Shown here: one piece after another, positions 25,884 through 34,186 of the stretch
Layout of the letters: each line of letters opens with the position of its first letter
Numbering within the stretch: position 1 is the stretch's first letter
DNA from: Sphingopyxis sp. BSN-002
GTDB lineage: Bacteria; Pseudomonadota; Alphaproteobacteria; Sphingomonadales; Sphingomonadaceae
DNA: 64,000 nucleotides
NCBI RefSeq assembly: GCF_022024275.1
Contig: NZ_CP091804.1
Span: 3,428,501 to 3,492,500 of the forward strand
Direction of reading: 5' to 3'
Program-made: the position numbers and the translations under genes
Notes under the pieces: model-generated
Databases searched by the model: none
Seen by the model: the letters and a program-made list of their open reading frames with translations, nothing else
What the model was told of the DNA's origin: nothing

Positions 25884-25910
25884 GCCCCCTGCCGAACTTA
25901 GGCAGGGGGC
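25884..25910 (+). terminator. Hairpin between ctaD and ctaB
   Basis: GCCCCCTGCC (25884-25893), loop GAACTTA, GGCAGGGGGC (25901-25910), then TTGACCCTTT. The 10-bp stem probably lowers read-through into the assembly genes, so structural subunits I and II are made in excess. Confidence 0.75.
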
Positions 25911-25935
25911 TTGACCCTTTCAGGCCGGAGTTAAC

Positions 25936-26847
25936 ATGGCGCAGAGCCTGACCCACGGCGAACCGGCGCTTCCGGCCGACTGGCGCGACCTGTTCGCGCT
26001 GACCAAGCCGCGCGTGATGTCGCTTGTCGTCTTCACCGCGCTGTGCGGCCTGCTCGCGGCGCCGGGCAGCGTCCATCCGGTGCTCGCCTTCTCTTCGATC
26101 CTTGCGATCGCGCTGGGGGCAGGGGCGTCGGGTGCGCTCAACCAATGGTATGAAGCGGGACTCGACGCGAAGATGAAGCGCACCGCCGGGCGGCCGCTTC
26201 CGGCGGGCCGGCTCGACCCGCAGACCGCGCTGCAGTTCGGTGTCGGCCTCGCCGCCTTTTCGCTGTTCCTGATGCTCTTCGCGTCGAACTGGCAGGCAAC
26301 CTTGCTGCTCGCCGGCTCGATCGTATTTTACGTCTTCGTCTATACGATGTGGCTGAAGCCGCGGACGCCGCAGAATATCGTTATCGGCGGTGCGGCGGGC
26401 GCCTTTCCGCCGCTGATCGGCTGGGTTGCGGCGACGGGCAGCATCGCGCCGCTGCCGGTGCTGCTCTTCCTCCTGATCTTCCTCTGGACCCCGCCGCATT
26501 TCTGGGCGCTCGCGCTGTTCGTGCGGTCGGACTATGCCGCCGCGGGCATCCCGATGATGCCGGTCGTCGCTGGCGAAACCTCGACGCGGCGCCAGATCCT
26601 CTTCTACGCGCTGATCATGGCGGTCGGTGCGATCGCGCCATGGCCGCTCGGCTATACCGGTGCGCTCTATGGCTGGACCGCGGTCGTGCTGTCGGCCGTC
26701 TTCGTACTCCTGTCGATCCAGGTCGGGATGCGCACGACGGGCGAGGGTGATGCGATGCGCCCCGAAAAACGCCTCTTCGCCTACTCGATCGCCTATCTCT
26801 TCATTCTGTTCGGCGCTGTCGTCGCCGACCATTGGTGGCCGCTATGA
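25936..26847 (+). CDS. ctaB: Heme o synthase (protoheme IX farnesyltransferase)
   Basis: A 303-residue membrane prenyltransferase that adds a farnesyl group to heme b, the first step toward heme a. [19 protein letters not shown] near 22-40, [21 protein letters not shown] (cited by its DxxxD core, DAKMKRT) with the first Asp-rich motif, and [11 protein letters not shown] with the second conserved block are present, together with about eight to nine helices. GGCCGGAG lies upstream of the ATG. Its stop overlaps the start of the 51-residue gene in ATGA. Confidence 0.94.
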   Translation: MAQSLTHGEPALPADWRDLFALTKPRVMSLVVFTALCGLLAAPGSVHPVLAFSSILAIALGAGASGALNQWYEAGLDAKMKRTAGRPLPAGRLDPQTALQFGVGLAAFSLFLMLFASNWQATLLLAGSIVFYVFVYTMWLKPRTPQNIVIGGAAGAFPPLIGWVAATGSIAPLPVLLFLLIFLWTPPHFWALALFVRSDYAAAGIPMMPVVAGETSTRRQILFYALIMAVGAIAPWPLGYTGALYGWTAVVLSAVFVLLSIQVGMRTTGEGDAMRPEKRLFAYSIAYLFILFGAVVADHWWPL

Positions 26848-26999
26848 CCGACGAACTCCCCCCCGAACAGCCGCCTTTCGACGAGGCAGAATATCGCCGC
26901 CGCCAGCGCAGCCGCGCCAATCTGATGGGCTGGCTGCTTGGCGGGCTCGCCCTGCTCTTCTTCTTCATCACCATCGCGCGACTGGTGGGGCCGAAATGA
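26844..26999 (+). CDS. Small CoxF-like membrane protein
   Basis: A 51-residue protein: a charged N-terminal half ([17 protein letters not shown]) and one membrane helix ([19 protein letters not shown]) ending RLVGPK. It sits between ctaB and ctaG with ATGA overlaps at both ends, the place where alphaproteobacterial oxidase operons carry a small coxF gene. The [17 protein letters not shown] pattern fits that family. Its role in oxidase assembly is presumed from position only. It is short enough to be missed by size cut-offs. Confidence 0.85.
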   Translation: MTDELPPEQPPFDEAEYRRRQRSRANLMGWLLGGLALLFFFITIARLVGPK

Positions 27000-27553
27000 A
27001 GCGGATGTCGGCGAACGCGAAGACCGCTTCGCTCGCCGCGTTGCTCGCGGTGGCGATGGTGGGGCTCGGTTTCGCCGCGGTGCCGCTCTACAATCTCTTC
27101 TGCCGCGTGACCGGTTTCGGCGGCACGACGCAGCGCTTCGATCCGGTTGCCGCCGCCGCCGAACCCAAGATTCTCAGCGACACGATCTCGGTGCGTTTCG
27201 ACGCCAATGTCTCGCCGAAACTCCCCTGGAAATTCTACCCCGAACACCCGACCGATACGGTCAGCATCGGCGCGCGCGACATGGCGATCTTCATCGCCGA
27301 GAATAAATCGCCGCACGAGGTCGTCGGCACGGCAAGTTTCAACGTCACGCCGGATGCCGCGGGAAAATATTTCACGAAGATCCAGTGCTTCTGCTTCACC
27401 CAGCAGACGCTGAAGCCGGGCGAGCAGATGCGTATGCCGGTGCTGTTCTTCGTCGATCCCAAGATCAAGGACGATCCCGACGCCAGGGACATTGAAGAAA
27501 TCACCCTCAGCTACACCTTCCACCCTGTAGACGGGGACAAAAACGCGAGCTAA
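26996..27553 (+). CDS. ctaG: Cytochrome c oxidase assembly protein CtaG/Cox11
   Basis: A 185-residue copper chaperone that delivers copper to CuB of subunit I. One N-terminal helix (TASLAALLAVAMVGLGFAAV) anchors a periplasmic immunoglobulin-like domain. PLYNLFCRVTGFGGT and the copper-binding QCFCFTQQTLKPGE near 131-144 are intact. The C-terminus (EEITLSYTFHPVD) is typical. The ATG overlaps the stop of the small upstream gene. Confidence 0.95.
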   Translation: MKRMSANAKTASLAALLAVAMVGLGFAAVPLYNLFCRVTGFGGTTQRFDPVAAAAEPKILSDTISVRFDANVSPKLPWKFYPEHPTDTVSIGARDMAIFIAENKSPHEVVGTASFNVTPDAAGKYFTKIQCFCFTQQTLKPGEQMRMPVLFFVDPKIKDDPDARDIEEITLSYTFHPVDGDKNAS

Positions 27554-27635
27554 GGCCGCATCCAAAGAGTCCAAACAAGACTGGCGAGCGATGGGGAATC
27601 GCGAAGCTGGGGCTGCTAAAAACGGGAACAACGCC

Positions 27636-28511
27636 ATGTCCGGTGCCAAACATCATGACTATCACCTCGTAAATCCCAGCGTCTGGCCGCTTATCGGCTC
27701 GTTCGCGGCGCTGGTGATGTTCTTCGGCCTCGTGATGTTCATGCATCAGGACCATTTCGGCGGCGCCGGCAAATGGGTCCTCGGCCTCGGCTTCATGGGC
27801 GTGATCGCGACCTTCTTCAGCTGGTGGTCGGACGTCATCAACGAAGCGCATGCCGGCGACCATACCCCTGTCGTCCAGCTGCACCTGCGCTACGGCATGA
27901 TCCTGTTCATCGCGTCGGAAGTCATGTTCTTCGTCGGCTGGTTCTGGGCGTGGTTCGACTTCTCGCTCTTCCCGGTTCCGGTCGAAATCGTCGACGGCGC
28001 CGTGACCTCGCTCTTCGGTCAGGACGGCGCGGCCGCCGCGACCGTGTGGCCGCCGAAGGGCATCCACGTCATCGACGCCTTCTCGCTGCCGTTGCTCAAC
28101 ACGCTGATCCTGCTCTGCTCGGGCACGACGATCACCTGGGCACACCATTCGCTGATCCACGGCGACCGCGAGGGGCTGAAGAAGGGCCTGTGGGCGACGA
28201 TCCTGCTCGGCATGCTCTTCACCTCGATCCAGGCCTATGAATATGCCGAGGCGCCATTCCACTTCGGCACGATCAACTATACCTCGGCCTTCTTCATGGC
28301 GACGGGCTTCCACGGGTTCCACGTCCTGGTCGGCACGATCTTCCTGATCGTCTGCCTCGTCCGCACCTACAAGGGCCACTTCACCCCGACGCAGCACTTC
28401 GGCTTCGAAGCCGCTGCCTGGTACTGGCACTTCGTCGACGTGGTGTGGCTGTTCCTCTTCATCATCGTCTATGTCTGGGGCGGCTGGGGCGCGCCGGTCG
28501 CCGCGCACTAA
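27636..28511 (+). CDS. ctaE: Cytochrome c oxidase subunit III
   Basis: A 291-residue, seven-helix subunit that stabilises the oxidase and supports proton uptake. HDYHLVNPSVWPLIGSFAAL at the start, the glutamate of FIASEVMFFVGWFWAWF, ITWAHHSL and TGFHGFHVLVGTIFL with WHFVDVVWLFLF at the end are diagnostic. An in-frame ATG at 27591 exists, but the 27636 start gives the conserved N-terminus. It lies 82 bases after ctaG; no hairpin was noted there. Confidence 0.95.
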   Translation: MSGAKHHDYHLVNPSVWPLIGSFAALVMFFGLVMFMHQDHFGGAGKWVLGLGFMGVIATFFSWWSDVINEAHAGDHTPVVQLHLRYGMILFIASEVMFFVGWFWAWFDFSLFPVPVEIVDGAVTSLFGQDGAAAATVWPPKGIHVIDAFSLPLLNTLILLCSGTTITWAHHSLIHGDREGLKKGLWATILLGMLFTSIQAYEYAEAPFHFGTINYTSAFFMATGFHGFHVLVGTIFLIVCLVRTYKGHFTPTQHFGFEAAAWYWHFVDVVWLFLFIIVYVWGGWGAPVAAH

Positions 28512-28512
28512 G

Positions 28513-28899
28513 TTGCCGGACGAAAGCCACGAACAAAAAGGGCAGCCGCCGCTCTGGCGCGCTGCCTTTTTTGGTCTCTGCCCCGAATGCGGGGCGACGG
28601 GACTGTTCGGCGATCTGGTGGGTTTTCGCGATCGCTGTCCGTCGTGCGGGCTCGATTACGGCCGCTACAATGTCGGCGACGGACCCGCAGCCTTTCTGAC
28701 TATGATCATCGGCGCGTTGCTGATCGCGCTGGCGCTGGGGGTCGACGCAGCCTTTGCTCCGCCGCTGTGGGTCCATATCATCCTGTGGGTGCCGCTGACC
28801 GCGGCGGCGGTCATTTACGGCCTGCGCGTCGCCAAGGCGGCATTGCTCGCGAGCGAGCATCAGCGGCAGGCGGCCGAAGGAAAGTTGCGCGATGACTGA
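28513..28899 (+). CDS. DUF983 zinc-ribbon membrane protein
   Basis: A 128-residue protein if started at TTG 28513, one base after the ctaE stop; an alternative ATG at 28471 overlaps ctaE by 40 bases. Two CxxC pairs (LCPECGATGLF and RCPSCGLDYGRY) form a short zinc ribbon, followed by two membrane helices (FLTMIIGALLIALALGV and LWVHIILWVPLTAAAVIYGL). This is DUF983, regularly coded between subunit III and SURF1 in alphaproteobacteria and presumed to be involved in oxidase assembly. Confidence 0.85.
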   Translation: MPDESHEQKGQPPLWRAAFFGLCPECGATGLFGDLVGFRDRCPSCGLDYGRYNVGDGPAAFLTMIIGALLIALALGVDAAFAPPLWVHIILWVPLTAAAVIYGLRVAKAALLASEHQRQAAEGKLRDD

Positions 28900-29536
28900 C
28901 CCTGTTGCTTCGGCGCCCCGCCGCTGGCCGATCATTCCGACGATCGTCGTGCTCTGCGCCGTCGCGACGATGATCGCGCTCGGCGTCTGGCAGCTGCAGC
29001 GCAAGGCCGAGAAGGAAGCGCTGATCGCGCTCTATGACCGCAACATGGCGATGTCGTCGCTCGTGACCTATCCCAAGTTGCCGCCGGTTCCCGACACGAT
29101 GCTGTTCCGCAAGAGCAGCGTGGTCTGCCTTGAGGTCGTCAAATGGGACCCGCGCGGGGGCACCGATCGCAAGGGCAATTCGGGTATCCGCATGATCGCC
29201 GACTGCCGTACCGGCGCCGAAGGGCCGGGCGTACTGGTCGATGTCGGGATCGCCGAGGATTTCAAACCGCCGCAGTGGAAGGGCGGCACGGTGCAGGGAA
29301 CGATCGTTCCGGGCCCCGAGCAACCCTCTGTGATCGCGCGGCTGACGGGCAGGGCGGTTCCCGCGCGCGCGATGCTTGTCGCCGATGCTCCGGTTGCCGG
29401 GCTGCGCGCGAGCCAGGTCCCGACGGGCGCCGACGTGCCGAACAACCATCTGGCGTACGCCTTTCAATGGTTCTTCTTCGCGATCGTCGCACTGATTATC
29501 TATATCCTCGCGGTCCGCCGCCGCTTGCAGGCGTGA
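28892..29536 (+). CDS. SURF1 family oxidase assembly protein
   Basis: A 214-residue protein with helices at both ends (about 13-31, IPTIVVLCAVATMIALGVW, and 190-207) and a periplasmic domain between them. LGVWQLQRKAEKEALI is the conserved SURF1 opening and NNHLAYAFQWFFFAIVALIIY the closing block. SURF1 assists insertion of heme a into subunit I. Its middle region is divergent compared with classical Shy1/SURF1. It overlaps the DUF983 gene by eight bases. Confidence 0.88.
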   Translation: MTDPVASAPRRWPIIPTIVVLCAVATMIALGVWQLQRKAEKEALIALYDRNMAMSSLVTYPKLPPVPDTMLFRKSSVVCLEVVKWDPRGGTDRKGNSGIRMIADCRTGAEGPGVLVDVGIAEDFKPPQWKGGTVQGTIVPGPEQPSVIARLTGRAVPARAMLVADAPVAGLRASQVPTGADVPNNHLAYAFQWFFFAIVALIIYILAVRRRLQA

Positions 29537-29564
29537 CGGCACACCGCTAGGCGCTGTGTCCGTC

Positions 29565-30962
29565 ATGGACTATATCAGCACCCGCGGCTCAGCGCCGACC
29601 CTCGACTTCCGCGCCGCCACGCTCGCCGGCCTCGCCGGCGATGGCGGGCTCTATGTCCCGGCAAAATGGCCGCAGATGTCGACGGCGGACATTCGCGCGC
29701 TCGCGGGGCTCGATTATGTCGAAACCGCCGTGCGGGTAATGACGCCGTTCGTCGCGAGTATCCTGACCGAAGACGAACTGCGCGAGCTCTGCAAGGCCGC
29801 CTATGGGAGGTTCAGCCACGACGCGGTGACGCCGCTGGTCCAGCTCGACCATCGCCACTGGCTGCTCGAACTGTTCCATGGCCCGACGCTGGCGTTCAAG
29901 GATGTCGCGCTGCAACTGCTCGGCCAGCTATTCGAAAAGTTTCTCGCGGGCGGCGACACCGACATCACGATCGTCGGCGCGACGTCGGGGGATACCGGCT
30001 CGGCGGCGATCGAAGCGGTGGCGGGGCGCGAGCATATCCGCATCTTCATGCTCCACCCCGAAGGCCGCGTCAGCGACGTCCAGCGCCGCCAGATGACGAC
30101 GGTGCTTGCGCCGAACGTCCATAATATCTCGATCGACGGCAGCTTCGACGACGCGCAGGCGATGGTGAAGCGCCTGTTCGGCGACGAAGAGGCGCGCAGC
30201 CAAGTGACGCTGTCGGCGGTGAACAGCATCAACTGGGCGCGGTTGATGGCGCAGGTCGTCTATTATTTCTATGCCGCCGTCCGTCTCGGCGCCCCCGACC
30301 GCCCGGTCGCGTTCAGCGTTCCCACCGGCAATTTCGGCGATGTGTTCGCGGGCTATGTCGCATCGCGCATGGGGCTTCCGGTTGCGCGGCTCGTCGTCGC
30401 GACCAACGTCAACGACATCCTGCACCGTGCGCTGACCAGCGGCGACTATAGCGCGGGCAGCGTCACCGCGACCGCTACGCCGAGCATGGATATCCAGGTC
30501 AGCAGCAACTTCGAACGGTTGCTCTTCGACCTCGCGGGCCGCGACGGTGCGGCGATCACGGGCATGATGAACGAATTCGACGCCAGGCGCGCGATGACGA
30601 TTCCGGCCGACATGCTCGCGGGCGCGCGCGACCTTTTCTCGAGCGCGCGCGTCGATGCCGACGGCATGACGCTGGCGCTTCGCTGGGCGCAGGAAAAGGG
30701 CGGGCAGATCATCGATCCGCACAGTGCCGTCGGCCTCGCCGCGGCGCGCGAGCTCCAGATCGACGCGGACGTGCCTGTCGTCACGCTGGCGACGGCACAC
30801 CCCGCGAAATTCCGCGACGCGGTCGAACGTGCGACCGGCGTCCGCCCGCCGCTCCCCGCGCGCCTCGGCAATCTGTTCGAGCGCGAGGAGCGCTACGAGA
30901 AGCTTCCCGGCGATTACGACGCGGTGAAGGCCTATATCCTCGGCGAGGCAGCGCGTGGCTGA
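29565..30962 (+). CDS. thrC: Threonine synthase
   Basis: A 465-residue PLP enzyme converting O-phosphohomoserine to threonine. MDYISTRGSAPTLDF and GDGGLYVPAKWP start the protein; the PLP lysine lies in LAFKDVALQLLGQ near residue 110, and GATSGDTGSAAIEA near 140 is the phosphate-binding loop. PTGNFGDVFAGY near 250 completes the cofactor site. The ATG at 29565 is preferred over the GTG at 29556. It follows SURF1 by 28 bases and overlaps the methyltransferase gene by eight. Confidence 0.95.
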   Translation: MDYISTRGSAPTLDFRAATLAGLAGDGGLYVPAKWPQMSTADIRALAGLDYVETAVRVMTPFVASILTEDELRELCKAAYGRFSHDAVTPLVQLDHRHWLLELFHGPTLAFKDVALQLLGQLFEKFLAGGDTDITIVGATSGDTGSAAIEAVAGREHIRIFMLHPEGRVSDVQRRQMTTVLAPNVHNISIDGSFDDAQAMVKRLFGDEEARSQVTLSAVNSINWARLMAQVVYYFYAAVRLGAPDRPVAFSVPTGNFGDVFAGYVASRMGLPVARLVVATNVNDILHRALTSGDYSAGSVTATATPSMDIQVSSNFERLLFDLAGRDGAAITGMMNEFDARRAMTIPADMLAGARDLFSSARVDADGMTLALRWAQEKGGQIIDPHSAVGLAAARELQIDADVPVVTLATAHPAKFRDAVERATGVRPPLPARLGNLFEREERYEKLPGDYDAVKAYILGEAARG

Positions 30963-31845
30963 ACTGCAGCCGCTCGTCACCCTCGTCGGCGAGGCATGGG
31001 ACGATTACGGGCTGGTCGACAGCGGAGGCGGGCGCAAGCTCGAGCGCTATGGCCCGTACCGCTTCATCCGTCCCGAACCGCAGGCGATGTGGGCGCCCGC
31101 ATTGCCGGAAAGCGAATGGGAAAGCGCCGACGGCGAATTCATTCCCGCCTCGGACGATGATGGCGGCGGCCGCTGGTATTACAACAAGCCGGTTCCCGCC
31201 GAAGGCTGGCCGCTCGGCTGGCGCGAGACGCGCTTCACCGCGAGTTGCACGCCCTTTCGCCATCTCGGCTTCTTTCCCGACATGGCGCCGGTATGGGACT
31301 GGCTGCGTGGCCAGGTCGACGGCAAGCCCGATCCGGCCTTCCTGAACCTCTTCGGCTACACCGGGGTGGGCAGCCAGGCGCTCGCAGCCGCCGGCGCGAC
31401 GGTGACGCATGTCGATGCCTCGAAAAAATCGGTCGCGCAGGCGCGCGAGAATGCCGCGCTGGCTGGCATGGGCGACAAGCCGATCCGCTGGATCGTCGAC
31501 GATGCGGGCAAGTTCACCGCGCGCGAGGTCAGGCGCGAGCGGCGCTATGATGCGATCCTGCTTGATCCACCGAAGTTCGGGCGCGGGCCGAACAACGAAC
31601 GTTGGCAGCTCGAGGAGGGGCTGGCGCCCTTGCTCGCCGATTGTCGGCAATTGCTCGACGCCGACAGCCGCGCGCTGTTTCTGACGGTCTATGCCGTGCG
31701 CATGTCGGCGCTTGCGATCGGCGAGCTGCTTGCGCAGCTTTTCGCAGATCTGCCGGGCAAGGTCGAATGCGGCGAACTGGCGGTACGCGAAGAGGCGCGG
31801 GGGCTGTTGCTCCCCACCGCCATCTTCGCGCGCTGGAGCCGTTAG
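30955..31845 (+). CDS. RlmI/RlmK-like SAM-dependent methyltransferase
   Basis: A 296-residue protein. A lead domain (about 1-100, rich in Trp) precedes a Rossmann methyltransferase domain: LNLFGYTGVGSQALAAAG (SAM-binding motif I) near 130, VTHVDASKKSVAQARENA (motif II) and LDPPKFGRG near 203 (catalytic DPP[K] motif). The DPPKFGRG signature places it with the RlmI/RlmK (COG1092) rRNA methyltransferases, though it lacks the PUA domain of RlmI. The GTG start at 30955 overlaps the thrC stop. Confidence 0.82.
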   Translation: MAELQPLVTLVGEAWDDYGLVDSGGGRKLERYGPYRFIRPEPQAMWAPALPESEWESADGEFIPASDDDGGGRWYYNKPVPAEGWPLGWRETRFTASCTPFRHLGFFPDMAPVWDWLRGQVDGKPDPAFLNLFGYTGVGSQALAAAGATVTHVDASKKSVAQARENAALAGMGDKPIRWIVDDAGKFTAREVRRERRYDAILLDPPKFGRGPNNERWQLEEGLAPLLADCRQLLDADSRALFLTVYAVRMSALAIGELLAQLFADLPGKVECGELAVREEARGLLLPTAIFARWSR

Positions 31846-32972
31846 AGCTGGGCTAGCTCGATGCGGTTGCGGCCGCTTTCCTTCGCGCGGTAGAGCGCGT
31901 CGTCGGCGGCTTTCAGCGCCGCGCGGGCGTCGCCGAAGCCGAAGACGTCGGCAACCCCGCCGGAGAAGGTGATCTGGCCGAAGGGCTGATCGGTCTTGCG
32001 GTTGATCAGGCGACGGTTGGCGAGCGACTCGCGCGCCTCGTCGAGTTTCTTCGCGGCTTCGCTCGGCGGGAGACGACGGAACAGCATCACGAACTCCTCG
32101 CCGCCGTGGCGTGCGACATGGCAATGATCATTGGAGATATGCGCGAGCGTATCTGCGATCAGTTTGATCACGCGGTCGCCGGCCTCATGGCCGTGGGTGT
32201 CGTTGACTTCCTTGAACTTGTCGATGTCGCAGAAGGCGACCGACAGCGGTTCGCAAGCGGCACGCGCCTCTTCATAATGGCGTTCGAGCAGCACTTCGAA
32301 GGCGCGGCGGTTCGGAAGGCCGGTCAGATAGTCGATTTCGGCGTCGCGCTTGGCTCGCGCGAGACTGCGGCGGAGCGAGCGGGCTTCGTCCTCGCTCTTG
32401 CGCATTTCCTCTTCGGCGTGGCGCGTACGTTCGAGCATGACCTTGGCAATGTCGGCAAGGTGCGAGACGAGTTCGCCGGTCTTCTGCACTTCCTCCAGGT
32501 CGCTGACATGCTCTTCGAGCCTGGTGCCGTATTCGCTGGTCGCGCTGCGCGCCGCCTTGGTGTTCGTGTGGAAGGTTTCGAGGTTCGATTCGAGGCGGGC
32601 GACCATGCGGTCGAGCTCGGCGCTGTCGGGCTGGATCGGTTCCTGCTGGGCGAGTTCGTCGAGCCACTGTTGCGTGATGCCTTCGCCGGTTGCGGCGCGT
32701 GTTGCGATCTGTCGCGCGAGGCGGGGATTGATCCCGGAAAAGGCGCTGTGTGCGATCAGCAGGTTGGTCGCCGTCACGTCCAGATCATGGTCGAGAAGAA
32801 AAGTCCCGATTGCACCCACCAGCTGGTGACGCGCTTCGCGGATCAGGTCACGCGTGGCAGGAGACCCCGACGGCCGCTCCTCCTCGCGGGCGCCGCCCTG
32901 CGCGCTCCGTAATCCAAGCCAGCCCAGGAGCCGCCCGACCGGCTCGTTCGATGGTGTTGCATGTGTGGTCAT
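31842..32972 (-). CDS. GGDEF diguanylate cyclase
   Basis: A 376-residue soluble protein. Residues about 30-205 are helical, with Asp/Glu/Arg heptads suggesting a coiled coil, and the C-terminal GGDEF domain has an intact active site (RHGGEEFVMLF near 289). LTGLPNRRAFEVLL opens the domain and ADDALYRAKESGRNRIEL closes it. No inhibitory RxxD site is clear before the GGEEF. Its helical N-terminus resembles domains found in alphaproteobacterial cyclases without known ligand. It converges with the methyltransferase gene, the stops overlapping by four bases. Confidence 0.9.
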   Translation of the reverse strand: MTTHATPSNEPVGRLLGWLGLRSAQGGAREEERPSGSPATRDLIREARHQLVGAIGTFLLDHDLDVTATNLLIAHSAFSGINPRLARQIATRAATGEGITQQWLDELAQQEPIQPDSAELDRMVARLESNLETFHTNTKAARSATSEYGTRLEEHVSDLEEVQKTGELVSHLADIAKVMLERTRHAEEEMRKSEDEARSLRRSLARAKRDAEIDYLTGLPNRRAFEVLLERHYEEARAACEPLSVAFCDIDKFKEVNDTHGHEAGDRVIKLIADTLAHISNDHCHVARHGGEEFVMLFRRLPPSEAAKKLDEARESLANRRLINRKTDQPFGQITFSGGVADVFGFGDARAALKAADDALYRAKESGRNRIELAQL

Positions 32973-33021
32973 GCGCCATTTAACGGGCGTGGGGCGGCCG
33001 GATTTAATGGCTAACGGAAAT

Positions 33022-34185
33022 TTATCCGGCCTCTCTCTCGACGATCATCGCGGCGCCGACACCCATCGCGCCGGTGAGCACGACGAGGCCGTATTTCCCG
33101 CCGGCGGCGTCGAGCGCATCGAGCAGGCTGGACGTCAGGATTGCACCGCTCGCGCCCATTGGATGCCCCTTCGCCAGATGCCCGCCGCCGACATTCACGC
33201 GCGCCGGATCGGGCGCGCGGTCGCGGAGGAATTTGGCGATGGTGACGGCAAAGGCCTCCATGAACTCGATGCGGTCCATCTCGGCGAGTGAGAGTCCCGC
33301 GCGGGTAAGCACCTTGTCCATCGCAGCGAAGCCCGCGGTGAGCGACGCGGCGGGGTCGCCGCCGCTTTCGGCGAAGGCAACGACGCGCGCTCGCGGCGCG
33401 AGGCCCAATCCTCCGTAGCCGATCAACGCCAGCCCCGCACCGTCGCAGATCGGCGGGGCGTGCGCGACGGCGTGCAAGGGCTCGAAAGTCGCGCCCTCGA
33501 GCGCCCCCGCATATTGCGCCTGCAATTCGCCGAAAGCAGCAGGCGCGGCAGCTAGCGATTCCGCACTCGTCTGCGGCCTGATGCATTCCTCGCCGGTCAG
33601 CGCGCCGGTCGCGATGCGCGAGGCTTGCAGCGCCGGATCATGCTCTGCCGTGGCGGCCTTCTGCTGTGACGCGAGGGCGACCGCGTCGAGTTCGGCGCGG
33701 GTGATGCCCTCGGCGTTCGCCAGCCGGTCGGCGGCGAGGACCGGCGGGACGAAACGCGCGCGGGGCGGCAATTCGTCGTTGGTGTAAAAGCCGGCGCGAT
33801 CCCCGAGGAAGGGCGCGCTGCTCATCGACTCGACCCCGCCTGCGAGCGCCACGCCAATCTCGCCGCTCGCGACCTTTGCCACCGCCTGACCGATCGCCGA
33901 CAGGCCCGAGGCGCAATAATTGTTGACGCTGTGCGCGGCGCAGGCGTCGGGCAGCCCTGCGTGCAGCTTCGCCAGCATCGCGATATGCCCGCCCTGCGTA
34001 CCGCTCTGCGTGACACAACCAAGCAGCAGGGCGTCAGGCGCCGACGCGATATTGCCGCAACGAGCGGCGAGTGCTGCCGCCTGCTGGCGCACCAGTTCCT
34101 GCGGACTCAGCGCCGCGAGGCCGCCGTCGGGCCGCGCTTTGCCGCGCGGTGTCCGCACCGCGTCGTAGATATGGACGTCGGCCAA
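33022..34185 (-). CDS. Thiolase (acetyl-CoA acetyltransferase family), last gene of catabolic operon
   Basis: About 387 residues from a TTG at 34185, one base after the stop of the other thiolase. HIYDAVRTPRGKARPDGGL is the standard thiolase I opening, the nucleophilic Cys is in NNYCASGLSAIG near residue 88, and the histidine is in GHLAKGHPMGASGAI near 345. The C-terminal motif that normally holds a second Cys (CxG) reads VVLTGAMGVGAAMI here, with Thr in place of Cys. Thiolases cleave 3-ketoacyl-CoA with CoA. With the preceding SCP-x-type thiolase, CoA ligase and oxygenase genes it is likely a ring- or chain-degradation step. Confidence 0.85.
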   Translation of the reverse strand: MADVHIYDAVRTPRGKARPDGGLAALSPQELVRQQAAALAARCGNIASAPDALLLGCVTQSGTQGGHIAMLAKLHAGLPDACAAHSVNNYCASGLSAIGQAVAKVASGEIGVALAGGVESMSSAPFLGDRAGFYTNDELPPRARFVPPVLAADRLANAEGITRAELDAVALASQQKAATAEHDPALQASRIATGALTGEECIRPQTSAESLAAAPAAFGELQAQYAGALEGATFEPLHAVAHAPPICDGAGLALIGYGGLGLAPRARVVAFAESGGDPAASLTAGFAAMDKVLTRAGLSLAEMDRIEFMEAFAVTIAKFLRDRAPDPARVNVGGGHLAKGHPMGASGAILTSSLLDALDAAGGKYGLVVLTGAMGVGAAMIVEREAG

Positions 34186-34186
34186 A

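Noticed and set aside
23962..26832. 956-codon minus-strand open frame across ctaC-ctaD-ctaB
   Set aside because: It runs against three well-identified oxidase genes and its translation is charged low-complexity sequence.
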